64,000 bases of DNA from Lachnospiraceae bacterium (GTDB taxonomy: Bacteria > Bacillota > Clostridia > Lachnospirales > Anaerotignaceae): positions 142-64,141 of the forward strand of contig DPJA01000036.1 of the NCBI GenBank assembly GCA_003543235.1, in the 5' to 3' direction. Below are positions 43,551-53,272 of this stretch, in pieces (position 1 is the stretch's first letter; each line of letters starts with the position of its first letter). The notes below the pieces were generated by a model. That model did no database searches and had not been told where the DNA came from. It saw only the letters and a program-made list of their open reading frames with translations. The position numbers and the translations under genes were made by a program.

Positions 43551-45071
43551 ATGGTAAATTTAGAAATGGAAAAAAGCATCACTTCATTATCGACAGAATA
43601 TATATTTAACGAGGCTAAAGGCAGCCTGCTTTTGTTGCTTTTAAGTTGTATTGAGGATTTAGAGGAAAATTCTCTTTCAAAAACTCATGAAATCCACCCT
43701 GACATTCTCAATCTTAAAAAGCATATTCATAGGGCAACAATAAGTCTTAAAGAGGCTTTGGGAGATAAAGAAATTAAATTAGCGGCTCTTGAGGACTCAT
43801 TTGGGTTAAAAAAACAGATTATTGCTATTTATGAAAACATCTACCGCTATTATGCACAATGGAATATAATATCAAGCATTATAAGTGATGAGGTTGCACT
43901 GCGTAAATACAAAGAGCAAAATAATACAGATAAAAAAATTGAACTTTCCATGTTTTATACCGACTGTATAGATTTTATACAAAGTGCCACAAGCATATCC
44001 CAGCAAAAAAATTTTATGGGTCAGCTTTTCAAGTGTGTACCTTTTAAAATGGCAAGGGATAAATATTTTCAACTTGTTACCGAAAGTTTGGTTCTTGCTT
44101 TTGGAGGTGAAAGTGAAGAATCCATAACCACATCACTTACAACATTTAAAAACACCTGTGCACCAGATAAATCACCAAATTACGGTAAATATTTTCCAAC
44201 CATTGCAAAGTGTTTAAGTGATAAAATGTCTATCAAGCCTTCCTCGCTTTCAGATGAGGAACTTGATGAGCTTTATACTGACATGAATTCGCTTTTTGAA
44301 AATCTTTCAGAAATTGAAGATTACTGTCAAGAGATATTAAATGCCATTGACTCTCTTATTATTCTTTTTTATCTAAATTTCACCCTTGAGGATTTAACAG
44401 AAGAAAACTTTGGCTATGCCGATGTGTACCATAAGGTATGCGAAATTTTGAAAAATCCTGAGGACAATGTTTTTAACGAAACTGTAAAAAATCTTCTGGA
44501 AGAATATATTGAACCTATAATTGACAATGCAAATGACATTAATAAAAAAGAAATGAAGCTTTTGGAAAAGATAACAGATTTTTCTGACTTGTCTGAAGAT
44601 ATGAGCAAAACTCTTGCAACCGATGGCTTTGTTCGTGCAACGTTCTATGATGACATTAATGAAGCAATTTTTAACTTCAACCTCGACCCAGATGCACCAC
44701 CAGCAAGCGAAGATTTTAAAAATATTGCTTTTAACAATTTTATAGAATTTATGAAGGAATATTTCTCGGCATTACCACTTTCTGTAAGAAAATCATCTAT
44801 GCTTATGCTTCTGGGTTCACTTCCCATTGCCATGGATATTCATACACTTTTAGATTATATAAAAGATGCTATAGACAATGCCCAGACATTTGAACACGGT
44901 TTACTTATAATTGATAAAGCAGGTGCAACTTTCACCGATAATGGCTTTAATTTCCGAACAGAAGATGACGAGGACAAGCATCACATCCATGATGAAGATT
45001 GTGGCTGCGGTCACGACCATCATCACCATGACGAAAACTGTGGCTGTGGACATGACCATCATCACCACTAA
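43551..45071 (+). CDS. Unknown helical protein with Cys/His-rich tail
   Basis: A 506-residue protein I do not recognise. Residues 1 to about 470 are acidic and predicted mostly helical, with no signal peptide or clear membrane segment. The last ~30 residues are unusual: two near-identical copies of CGCGHDHHHH, each after Asp/Glu/Asn residues, preceded by DEDKHHIHDED. Such tails bind zinc, nickel or copper in chaperones such as SlyD, HypB and CobW-type proteins, but the body here does not look like any of those. ATG 43551 follows AAAGGAG by 9 nt; the ORF extends 23 codons upstream through the promoter. A single-gene unit with promoter and terminator. Confidence 0.75.
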   Translation: MVNLEMEKSITSLSTEYIFNEAKGSLLLLLLSCIEDLEENSLSKTHEIHPDILNLKKHIHRATISLKEALGDKEIKLAALEDSFGLKKQIIAIYENIYRYYAQWNIISSIISDEVALRKYKEQNNTDKKIELSMFYTDCIDFIQSATSISQQKNFMGQLFKCVPFKMARDKYFQLVTESLVLAFGGESEESITTSLTTFKNTCAPDKSPNYGKYFPTIAKCLSDKMSIKPSSLSDEELDELYTDMNSLFENLSEIEDYCQEILNAIDSLIILFYLNFTLEDLTEENFGYADVYHKVCEILKNPEDNVFNETVKNLLEEYIEPIIDNANDINKKEMKLLEKITDFSDLSEDMSKTLATDGFVRATFYDDINEAIFNFNLDPDAPPASEDFKNIAFNNFIEFMKEYFSALPLSVRKSSMLMLLGSLPIAMDIHTLLDYIKDAIDNAQTFEHGLLIIDKAGATFTDNGFNFRTEDDEDKHHIHDEDCGCGHDHHHHDENCGCGHDHHHH

Positions 45072-45077
45072 TAATGT

Positions 45078-45123
45078 AAAAAAGAGATACCCAGATAAAA
45101 TTGTCTGAGTATCTCTTTTTTTG
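45078..45123. terminator. Bidirectional terminator before valS end
   Basis: A 12-bp stem (AAAAAGAGATAC/GTATCTCTTTTT) with 18-nt partly paired loop, T-runs on both strands. It ends the Cys/His-tailed gene and, from the other side, the valS transcript. Confidence 0.9.
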
Positions 45124-45144
45124 TGCCTAGCTAAAAACCAGAAA

Positions 45145-45252
45145 TTATTTATGATGCTTACCTACAAAACAACAGTCTATAATTTCTAATAACTGCCCTG
45201 CATCTGTCACTTCTCTGTCTTTTCTTCTCATTTCAATCCCCAAACTAGGCAT
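45145..45252 (-). pseudogene. N-terminal remnant of a PNPOx-like flavin-binding protein
   Basis: A 35-codon frame directly after valS. From the internal ATG at 45231 it reads MRRKDREVTDAGQLLEIIDC, closely matching the start of clostridial pyridoxamine 5'-phosphate oxidase-like proteins (typically MRRKDREITDxxEIIxIIxxC), which are ~150 residues long. Here the frame stops after ~28 residues at TAA (45145) and a terminator follows. No more of the family is seen between the stop and the terminator, so it looks like the stump of a deleted gene. Confidence 0.6.
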
Positions 45253-45258
45253 ACTTTA

Positions 45259-47892
45259 TTATTTCATCTGCTCAAGTCTTTCTTCAATCTGCTTAAGCAT
45301 TGCCTTGTACTTGTCCTCTTTTGCCTTTTCCTCTTCAATAACCTTCTGTGGTGCTTTTGCAACAAAACCTTGGTTACTTAATTTCTTTTCAACTCTATCA
45401 ATCTCTTTAATCATTTTTTCTTTTTCCTTGGTAAGTCGTTCAATTTCCTTTGCAATGTCCACAAGTTCTGCAAAAGGCATATAAATTACGGCATTTTGTA
45501 TAACACAGCTTACAGCGTCATCGGCTATGGACTCCTTGTTTTCTTGCACGCTTAACTCGCTGGCGTAGGCAAGAGTTTTAAGAAAAACTTCGCTGCGTTG
45601 AAAAATCGCTCTTGTATATTCATCATCACTTACAACAAATACCTTTGCTTTTTTTGACGGCACAACATTCATTTCAGCACGGATATTTCTTATACTTCTA
45701 ACAGCTTCTTTAATTTGGTCCATTTCCTCTTCGTTGTCTTTAAAATTCCATTCTTCCCTAAATTCAGGCCATTTGCTTATCATTATGCTTTCTTCCTCAC
45801 TTTGAAGGTGCATAAATATTTCCTCTGTAATAAATGGCATATATGGGTGAAGAAGCTTAAGAGCATTTGTAAGCACCTTTTTAAGTGTCCAAAGTGCCGC
45901 TTTTCTTGTTTTATCCTCTTTGTTGTAAAGACGAGGCTTAACCATTTCAATGTACCAGTCACAATATTCATCCCAAAGGAAGTTGTGTATTTTATCAACA
46001 GCAAGACCAAGCTCGTAATTAGTCATGTTATCACTAACCTCTTTTGCAAGAGTGTTTACTTTACTTATAATCCACTTGTCTGCCGATGTAAGCATAAGCA
46101 AATCATCGCTCTCATCCTCTTCAAGGTTCATAAGCACAAATCTTGATGCGTTCCATAATTTATTTGCAAAGTTACGGCTTGCATCAAGTTTTTCCCAGTA
46201 AAAACGCATATCATTTCCAGGTGCATTTCCTGTAATAAGCATAAGTCTTAATGCGTCAGCACCATATTTGTCAATAACCTCAAGGGGATTAATACCGTTA
46301 CCAAGGGACTTAGAGAATTTTCTTCCTTGGTCGTCACGTATAAGCCCATGTATAAATACATCTTTAAATGGAATTTCACCCATTTGCTTGCAACCCGAAA
46401 ATACCATTCTTATAACCCAAAAGAAAATAATGTCGTATGCTGTAACAAGTACACTGGTAGGATAGAACTGCTCAAGCTCATCTGTATTTTCAGGCCAACC
46501 TAATGTAGAGAACGGCCAGAGTGCACTTGAAAACCATGTGTCCAAGGTATCCTCATCCTGTTTAAGGACTGTACAGCCACACTTACTACACTTTTCTGGT
46601 GCTGTTTTAGCTACTTCAATATGACCGCATTCTTGGCAGTAATATGCAGGTATTCTGTGGCCCCACCAAAGTTGACGTGAAATACACCAGTCACGGATAT
46701 TTTCCAGCCAATGAAGGTAAACCTTGCCAAAACGGTCAGGAATAATGTTAAGTTCTTTATTTTTATAAGCTTCTATAGCAGGCTTTGCCATTTCTTCCAT
46801 TTTAACAAACCACTGCAATTTAATTAATGGTTCAACAACCACATTGCAACGCTCATGCACGCCAACTGCGTGGGTAATTTCCTCAATTTTAACAAGCAAC
46901 CCTTGCTCGTCAAGTTCTTTAACCATCTGCTTTCTTGCCTCATAACGGTCAAGCCCCTGATATTTTCCAGCATTTTCGTTCATTGTTCCATCATCGTTCA
47001 TTACGTTTATTCTTGGTAAATTGTGACGCACTCCAACCTCAAAATCGTTAGGGTCGTGGGCAGGAGTAATTTTAACAACACCTGTACCAAAGTCCATTTC
47101 AACATATTTATCCGCAATAATTGGTATTTCCTTTCCAACCAAGGGAAGAATACAAGTTTTGCCTATAAGGTGTTTATATCTTTCATCATCTGGATGAACA
47201 GCAATGGCAGTATCCCCAAGCATTGTTTCAGGTCTTGTTGTAGCCAGCTGTAAAAAGTCATTTGTGCCGACAATAGGATATTTAATATGCCAAAAATGAC
47301 CTGTTTTGTCTATATGATTAACCTCAGCATCAGAAATTGTTGTCATACATTTTGGGCACCAGTTTACAAGTTTTTCGCCTTTGTAAATAAGTCCCTCGTT
47401 GTAAAGACGTGTAAACACCTCAAGCACTGCATCACTGCAACCTTCGTCCATGGTAAAACGAACTCTGTCCCAGTCACAGCTGCTTCCCATTTTTCTAAGC
47501 TGATTTAATATAATGCCGCCATATTCCTCTTTCCATTGCCATGCACGTTCAAGAAAGCCTTCACGACCTACATCGTCTTTTTTAAGACCTTCCTTTGCCA
47601 TTTTTTCAACCACCTTAAGCTCGGTAGATATGCTTGCATGGTCAATTCCTGGCATCCAAAGTGCGTTATATCCATCCATTCTTTTCCAACGGATAAGTAT
47701 ATCTTGAATAGTATTATCCAGTGCGTGTCCCATATGAAGCTGACCTGTAATATTTGGTGGTGGCATAACGATAGTAAAAGGCTTTTTGCTTTTGTCTACC
47801 TCTGTGTGGAAATATTTTTTTTCTAGCCAAGTGCTGTAAAGGCGTTCTTCAACCACTGATGGGTCGTAAACCTTTTCAAGTTCTTTAATCAT
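45259..47892 (-). CDS. valS: Valyl-tRNA synthetase
   Basis: Charges tRNA-Val. An 877-residue class I enzyme: PPNITGQLHMGHALD (HIGH motif), a CP1 editing domain with TTRPETMLGDTAIAVHPDD, a zinc-type CQECGHIE...CSKCGC segment, KFSKSLGNG (KMSKS motif), the anticodon domain, and a C-terminal coiled coil of ~65 residues (EIERLTKEKEKMIKEIDR...). ATG follows AGGAGG by 7 nt. Regulated by the T-box at 47992-48232. Confidence 0.98.
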   Translation of the reverse strand: MIKELEKVYDPSVVEERLYSTWLEKKYFHTEVDKSKKPFTIVMPPPNITGQLHMGHALDNTIQDILIRWKRMDGYNALWMPGIDHASISTELKVVEKMAKEGLKKDDVGREGFLERAWQWKEEYGGIILNQLRKMGSSCDWDRVRFTMDEGCSDAVLEVFTRLYNEGLIYKGEKLVNWCPKCMTTISDAEVNHIDKTGHFWHIKYPIVGTNDFLQLATTRPETMLGDTAIAVHPDDERYKHLIGKTCILPLVGKEIPIIADKYVEMDFGTGVVKITPAHDPNDFEVGVRHNLPRINVMNDDGTMNENAGKYQGLDRYEARKQMVKELDEQGLLVKIEEITHAVGVHERCNVVVEPLIKLQWFVKMEEMAKPAIEAYKNKELNIIPDRFGKVYLHWLENIRDWCISRQLWWGHRIPAYYCQECGHIEVAKTAPEKCSKCGCTVLKQDEDTLDTWFSSALWPFSTLGWPENTDELEQFYPTSVLVTAYDIIFFWVIRMVFSGCKQMGEIPFKDVFIHGLIRDDQGRKFSKSLGNGINPLEVIDKYGADALRLMLITGNAPGNDMRFYWEKLDASRNFANKLWNASRFVLMNLEEDESDDLLMLTSADKWIISKVNTLAKEVSDNMTNYELGLAVDKIHNFLWDEYCDWYIEMVKPRLYNKEDKTRKAALWTLKKVLTNALKLLHPYMPFITEEIFMHLQSEEESIMISKWPEFREEWNFKDNEEEMDQIKEAVRSIRNIRAEMNVVPSKKAKVFVVSDDEYTRAIFQRSEVFLKTLAYASELSVQENKESIADDAVSCVIQNAVIYMPFAELVDIAKEIERLTKEKEKMIKEIDRVEKKLSNQGFVAKAPQKVIEEEKAKEDKYKAMLKQIEERLEQMK

Positions 47893-47991
47893 TAATGTTC
47901 CTCCTAAAATTATTCTTATTAAAACCTTGAGATGTTAGTTGTCCTTAAAAAGATTAACTAACTTTCAACATAAAATATCATTATTCAAAAT

Positions 47992-48232
47992 AAAAAAGAG
48001 CTTCCATCCAAACAAAGGACGAAAGCTCGTGGTACCACCTTAATTTCCGCCAAACCATGACAGACACTTTAAAGCCTTTAACGAAGCCACCCGTACGCAC
48101 CTACTTTTCTTTTCAGTGAATCAATTCCCAAGCTACCTTCAACCGCCATAATCTTAGAAAATCTTTCAGCCATAGGATTTTCTTCTCTTTAAGCATGACC
48201 TGCCTACTCCTCTTGTTCCTCATCTTTTGCAA
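47992..48232 (-). promoter_or_regulatory. T-box leader of valS
   Basis: Stem I starts with AACAAGAGGAGTA (about 48208-48220). The likely specifier is GTT (48141-48143, Val), followed by a purine. The T-box AAGGTGGTACCACGAG (48026-48041) has UGGU, which fits A73 of tRNA-Val. The terminator is GAGCTTTCGTCC/GGATGGAAGCTC with six T (47992-48030). Confidence 0.93.
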
Positions 48233-48241
48233 TATTTTATA

Positions 48242-48270
48242 ATTTTATTAGACCAATTTGGTTTTGTCAA
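48242..48270 (-). promoter_or_regulatory. valS T-box promoter
   Basis: Minus strand: -35 TTGACA (48265-48270), 17-nt spacer, -10 TAAAAT (48242-48247), immediately after the ftsW stop codon. Confidence 0.85.
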
Positions 48271-48275
48271 GGAAT

Positions 48276-49538
48276 TTATTCTCGGTTTTTCTGAAATTTT
48301 GATATATTGAGCAAAATACCCATTGCCGATAGTGTAAACACCAAAGCCGAACCACCGTAGCTTATAAATGGCAATGCCATACCAGTATTAGGCATTGTAT
48401 TTGTAGCAACGGAAATATTAATTATAACCTGTATACCAATAAGTGCCACGATGCCTGTTGCTGTAAGGCAAGCAAACATATCCTGTGCATTCATTGCAAT
48501 TTTTATTCCACGCCATATCAGTGTCATAAATAAACCTATAACAACTATTGCTCCAAACATACCCAGTTCCTCACATATTATAGCAAATATAATATCATTA
48601 TATGGCTCAGGTACATATGTTTTTTGACGACTTTGCCCAAGACCAAGGCCAAAAAAACCACCGCTTGCCACAGCGTAAAGTGATTGAATAATCTGAAATC
48701 CCTTACCTGTAGGGTCTAAAAACGGGTCACGCCAATACTTAATGCGGTCAAAGCGATACGAAAACTGCGGCAATGATACTGCCACAAGACCAAGCCCGAA
48801 CGCTGGAATTGCAGCCACAATAAAGTACCATACCTTAGGGCTTGCAACAAACATTACCCCAACACCTATGCCTGCTATAACTATAGCTGTACTAAGGTTT
48901 GCAACACCAACCAACACAACCGGTATTCCCAAAATAACCGCACACTTGGCAAATCCCTTAAGCGTGCCCAAAACACCTTTGTTTGATGAAATAAAATTTG
49001 CAAGATGCAAAATAACAACAATTTTAGCTACCTCTGATGGCTGAAATCCAAAACTTCCCACCCCAAGCCATCGCCTAGAACCATTTATTTCTGCACCAAC
49101 AAAAAGAACAATTATAAGGCAACAAATAGTTATAATGTATGCCATTAGCGTAAAGTTTTTTATGTATTTATAAGGAAAGTTAATGAAAAAAGCCATAGCA
49201 AAAAGCCCTATAATGCTCCACATTGCCTGTCTTTCAACAAAATAATACATATTGTTGTTAAATTTAACATTTGTAAGGGCATAATAGTAGCTAGAACTGA
49301 AAACCATAACTATACCAAAAAGTATTAAAAGTATAATTACAAACAACAATGTAAAATCAAAACTTCCAGCAATAGACTTTTTCTTTTTTCGTCTGGCATT
49401 TAGTTCTTTCTCTTTCCTACTTGATGCGTTTACCTTTTGCCTATTAGGTTTCGTTTTACGATTTTGCTCTGGTTGTACACGTTCTCTTTTCAAACTTCTA
49501 CTATTACCATTTTTGCTTCTTTCCCCCTCGTAAGCCAT
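48276..49538 (-). CDS. ftsW: SEDS peptidoglycan polymerase FtsW
   Basis: Septal glycan polymerase partnered with the class B PBP. It is 420 residues. The first ~57 are cytoplasmic and very basic (NRKTKPNRQK..., NARRKKKKS), then ten or so membrane helices follow with SEDS motifs INGSRRWLGVGSFGFQPSEVAK, EPYNDIIFAIICEELG and MPNTGMALPFISYGGSALV. The basic N-terminal tail is longer than usual. Last gene of the division cluster; murG, ftsQ and ftsZ are not in the window. The start ATG has a poorly spaced GGGGGAAG. Confidence 0.95.
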   Translation of the reverse strand: MAYEGERSKNGNSRSLKRERVQPEQNRKTKPNRQKVNASSRKEKELNARRKKKKSIAGSFDFTLLFVIILLILFGIVMVFSSSYYYALTNVKFNNNMYYFVERQAMWSIIGLFAMAFFINFPYKYIKNFTLMAYIITICCLIIVLFVGAEINGSRRWLGVGSFGFQPSEVAKIVVILHLANFISSNKGVLGTLKGFAKCAVILGIPVVLVGVANLSTAIVIAGIGVGVMFVASPKVWYFIVAAIPAFGLGLVAVSLPQFSYRFDRIKYWRDPFLDPTGKGFQIIQSLYAVASGGFFGLGLGQSRQKTYVPEPYNDIIFAIICEELGMFGAIVVIGLFMTLIWRGIKIAMNAQDMFACLTATGIVALIGIQVIINISVATNTMPNTGMALPFISYGGSALVFTLSAMGILLNISKFQKNRE

Positions 49539-49570
49539 AACTTTTCACTTCCCCCATCATTTCATACCTT

Positions 49571-50920
49571 CTAAAAAGCTCTTACTATATCCTTAAATAT
49601 CATTCCACGCTGTTCATAGCTTTTAAACATATCCCAACTTGCACACGCTGGTGAAAGCAATACGCAATCTCCCTCTTGAGCCAATGTTTTGCAAAGCCTA
49701 ACTGCTTCATCAAAGGTTTCGCATCTTGAAATCTTATTAAACTCATATTTTTTACAGCATTCCTCTATCTTATCAGCTGTTTTGCCAATAAGCACAAGGT
49801 GTTTAACTCTGCCCTCAAAATTTTTAACCCAGTCGTCATACTCTGAACCCTTGTCATAGCCTCCACCAATAAGTAAGCAAGGCTTTTTCATTGCCATTAT
49901 TCCCCTTATTGCTGCGTCCACATTTGTACCTTTGCTGTCATTATAATAGTCAACACCGTCAACGGTTTTAACAAACTCAATACGATGTTCAACTCCGGCA
50001 AATTCTTTAAGGGTGCTGACAATATCCTCCATGTCAATCCCTGCACAAAGTGAAATTGCAACTGATGCCATCACATTTTCGTAATTATGTACACCAAGTA
50101 TTTTAAGGTCGTTTACAGAAATAACCTTTCCATCAAATGCTCCCCATTTTACAATTATATCGTCTTCCTTTAAATATATGCCTTCATTAATAGTATTTGC
50201 ACTACTGAAAAAAAATGTTTTAGCGTCGGTTTTCTCTCCCATTTTTCTTGTTGCTTCATCATCATAATTTAAAACAACAAAATCCTTTGCGGTTTGGTTT
50301 GCAAACACCTTTTCTTTCATGTGCATATAATTTTCAACGGTTTTGTGTCTGTCTAAATGGTCTGGTGTAATATTTAAAACAGCACTTATATGCGGATGAA
50401 AGTCATATGCCGTTTCCATTTGAAAACTACTTATTTCCGCTACAACATAATCCTTTGCAGTAAGGCGTTGTACCTCGCCTGAGTATGGCACACCAATGTT
50501 GCCGACTACCGCAATGTTTGGATATTTTTTTTTCATTATCTCTCCCGTAAGGGCAGTTGTTGTTGTTTTGCCGTTAGTACCAGTTATTGCCACTATTGGA
50601 CAAGGCGTAACAAGGTAGCTAAGCTCCACTTCGCTTATTATTCTAACCCCAGCTCTTTTTGCAACATCAAAAAAATTTAAACTTGTAGGTATGCCTGGAC
50701 TAACTACAACCAAGTCCATATCTGCTATAATTTCATCAGGATTTTTACCATCATATATTTTAATTCCTGCATTTTCAATATATGCAATATCTCCCATGTC
50801 TTCTTTTTTCTTAATATCCTGCAACGTAACCTCTGCACCTGAGCTGTTTACAAGCATAGCCGCCGAAATTCCGCTTTTTGCCATTCCGCAAACCAGTATT
50901 TTTTTTCCATTAAAATCCAT
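49571..50920 (-). CDS. murD: UDP-MurNAc-L-alanine:D-glutamate ligase
   Basis: Adds D-glutamate in peptidoglycan precursor synthesis. It is 449 residues: N-terminal Rossmann-like domain (KILVCGMAKSGISAAM), central ATPase with GTNGKTTTTALTGEIM, and a C-terminal ligase domain with DYYNDSKGTN and LLSPACASWDMFKSYEQRG. It lies 15 nt after mraY, before ftsW, in the conserved order. Confidence 0.97.
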   Translation of the reverse strand: MDFNGKKILVCGMAKSGISAAMLVNSSGAEVTLQDIKKKEDMGDIAYIENAGIKIYDGKNPDEIIADMDLVVVSPGIPTSLNFFDVAKRAGVRIISEVELSYLVTPCPIVAITGTNGKTTTTALTGEIMKKKYPNIAVVGNIGVPYSGEVQRLTAKDYVVAEISSFQMETAYDFHPHISAVLNITPDHLDRHKTVENYMHMKEKVFANQTAKDFVVLNYDDEATRKMGEKTDAKTFFFSSANTINEGIYLKEDDIIVKWGAFDGKVISVNDLKILGVHNYENVMASVAISLCAGIDMEDIVSTLKEFAGVEHRIEFVKTVDGVDYYNDSKGTNVDAAIRGIMAMKKPCLLIGGGYDKGSEYDDWVKNFEGRVKHLVLIGKTADKIEECCKKYEFNKISRCETFDEAVRLCKTLAQEGDCVLLSPACASWDMFKSYEQRGMIFKDIVRAF

Positions 50921-50935
50921 TTCAAAGCCTTCTTC

Positions 50936-51904
50936 CTAAAACATATATTTGCTGCCTAAAAATGCCACAAGGCACATAATTGCAGTAATAATATAAAACA
51001 CCGTTACCACCTTTGTTTCGCTCCAACCGCAAAGTTCAAAATGATGATGAATAGGTGCCATTTTAAATATTCTTTTCTTTGTTTTCTTGTAATATCCTAC
51101 TTGAATCATAACCGAAAGACTTTCAGCAAGATAGATAATGCCAACAATAATAATAAATATAGGCATCTTTAAAATTAAGGCACTTGCTGCCACAAACCCG
51201 CCTAGTGCAAGGGAACCAGTATCGCCCATAAACACTCTTGCAGGATATGCGTTAAAAATAAGAAATGCCAAAAGGCTGCCAATAACCGCACCGCAAACCA
51301 TAGTTATTCCACTGTTTGCTGCCCATGCAATTATCATAAAAAATGCCGCTACAATAAGTGTAACACCACTTGCAAGACCGTCAAGACCATCTGTAAGATT
51401 AACTCCATTAACCGTACCAAGCATTACAATAACAAACATGGCCCAGTATACAATTCTTAAATCAAGCTCATATCCCCTTGTAAACGGAATATATATACCA
51501 GTACCAATACCTGTTTTATATACATAAATGCCAAAGGCAAATGTAACTATAAGCTGTAACAATAATTTTTGATATACTCTTAAACCAAGAGAACGCTTTT
51601 TAACTACCTTTATGTAGTCATCCAAGAAACCAATAATTCCAAACCCCATGGTAACAAGCACAACTGCTATTCCATCAGCATTGCCCTTTGCAAAAAGCAG
51701 GCTAGTTACAAAAAATGATGCTAAAATAGCCAAACCACCCATTGTAGGCGTTCCGCTTTTTTTAAGATGGCTTTCTGGTCCGTCTTCACGTTCCGTTTGC
51801 CCATATTTAAGCCTATGCAGTGCTGGTATAAGCACCGGGCAAAAAATAAGTCCAAGTATAAATGCTGTAATTATTGCATAAACTGAATATTCAAGTGTAC
51901 CCAC
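50936..51904 (-). CDS. mraY: Phospho-MurNAc-pentapeptide transferase (lipid I synthase)
   Basis: Transfers phospho-MurNAc-pentapeptide to undecaprenyl phosphate. A 322-residue protein of ~10 membrane helices with the Mg2+ motifs GFLDDYIKV and NLTDGLDGLASG, and the HHHFELCGWSE loop near the C-terminus. It starts at GTG 51904, which directly follows the TAA of murF; AGAGGTG lies within the end of murF. Confidence 0.96.
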   Translation of the reverse strand: MGTLEYSVYAIITAFILGLIFCPVLIPALHRLKYGQTEREDGPESHLKKSGTPTMGGLAILASFFVTSLLFAKGNADGIAVVLVTMGFGIIGFLDDYIKVVKKRSLGLRVYQKLLLQLIVTFAFGIYVYKTGIGTGIYIPFTRGYELDLRIVYWAMFVIVMLGTVNGVNLTDGLDGLASGVTLIVAAFFMIIAWAANSGITMVCGAVIGSLLAFLIFNAYPARVFMGDTGSLALGGFVAASALILKMPIFIIIVGIIYLAESLSVMIQVGYYKKTKKRIFKMAPIHHHFELCGWSETKVVTVFYIITAIMCLVAFLGSKYMF

Positions 51905-53272
51905 TTATTTCACCTCTTGTAATTTTTCCGCGGTTTTTTCAAAGTGCATACCTCGTGATGCCTTTATAAGTATTGTATCACCGCTTGTAAATATATCCTT
52001 TAAATTGCTTTGTAAAAATTCTTCTTGCGTTTGAAAATAAATTGCTTTCCCGCCATTTTCCTTAACACCATCATATATTTTAGCTCCATTTTCACCAATA
52101 CATATGCTAAGTAAAACACCCTTTTTAGCCGCATATTCCCCAACTTCGTAATGCAGTGATGGTGCAAAATCACCAAGCTCAAACATATCTCCCATTATAG
52201 CAACAGTTCTCCCTTTTTCAGAACAAAGCACATCAATTGCCGCTTTCATAGATACAGGATTTGCGTTGTATACATCATTTATAAGTGTCAACCCAAAATC
52301 TGTTTTAATAACTGCCATACGCATTGCGGTAGGAACAAATTTTTCAACTCCACACTTTATCTGCTCCATACTAAGACCAAGTATTTTGCCCACAGCTGCC
52401 GCAGAAAGAGCATTAAGAACCATGTGCTCGCCTGGTGTAGGTATGGCTACATTTACTTTTTCATCTTCGCATACAATAGTGCATTTTATTCCCTCTAACC
52501 CCATTGGTGCAATATTTTCAGCATAAAAATCATTTTTGTTTTCCATTCCAAACCAAACTGTTTCAAAATCAAGCTTGCCACGTAATGTAGCAATCATATC
52601 GTTGTCAGCATTAAGCACGGCAACGCCATCTTTTTTAAGATATTCAAATATTTCACTTTTTGCCTGTAGAATGCCCTCACGGCTTCCAAGGTTTTCTATG
52701 TGAGATACTCCAACATTGGTAATAACAGCAATATCAGGCTTTGCAATTTTGGACAAACGCCGTATCTCCCCAAAGCTATTCATACCCATTTCAAGTACCG
52801 CTACCTCATGGTCATCTCTTAGGTTAAAAATAGTTTTTGGCAACCCTATTTCATTGTTAAAGTTCCCCTGTGTTTTAAGAACCTTATACTTTTCTTCTAA
52901 AACAGTGGCAATCATATCTTTTGTTGTTGTTTTGCCAACACTTCCCGTAATTCCAACAACCTTCACATTAAACAATGTTAAGTAATACATTGCAAGGTCA
53001 CACAAGGCTTTTCTTGTATCTTCAACAAGTATAATTATTCCATCAGCTTCAATTTCTTTTTGGCTAAGGCAGCAAAGTGCCTGTTTTTCAAACGCCTGAT
53101 TAATAAAATCATGTCCATCAAAATTGTCACCCTTGATTGGTATAAAAAGGGATTGTTTTTCTATTTCTCTTGTGTCTGTTGTAAGTTTTTCTGTTTTCAA
53201 GCTTTTGTCACAGGGCTTTAAAAATCTGCCATTAACAGCACTGCAAATTTCGCCCAAAGTCATTTCTTTCAT
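51905..53272 (-). CDS. murF: UDP-MurNAc-tripeptide:D-Ala-D-Ala ligase
   Basis: Adds D-Ala-D-Ala to the precursor. It is 455 residues with GSVGKTTTKDMIATVL (ATP loop), LEMGMNSFGEIRRLS and INDVYNANPVSMKAAI. It overlaps murE by 4 nt (ATGA), with AAGGAGG inside the end of murE. Confidence 0.96.
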   Translation of the reverse strand: MKEMTLGEICSAVNGRFLKPCDKSLKTEKLTTDTREIEKQSLFIPIKGDNFDGHDFINQAFEKQALCCLSQKEIEADGIIILVEDTRKALCDLAMYYLTLFNVKVVGITGSVGKTTTKDMIATVLEEKYKVLKTQGNFNNEIGLPKTIFNLRDDHEVAVLEMGMNSFGEIRRLSKIAKPDIAVITNVGVSHIENLGSREGILQAKSEIFEYLKKDGVAVLNADNDMIATLRGKLDFETVWFGMENKNDFYAENIAPMGLEGIKCTIVCEDEKVNVAIPTPGEHMVLNALSAAAVGKILGLSMEQIKCGVEKFVPTAMRMAVIKTDFGLTLINDVYNANPVSMKAAIDVLCSEKGRTVAIMGDMFELGDFAPSLHYEVGEYAAKKGVLLSICIGENGAKIYDGVKENGGKAIYFQTQEEFLQSNLKDIFTSGDTILIKASRGMHFEKTAEKLQEVK

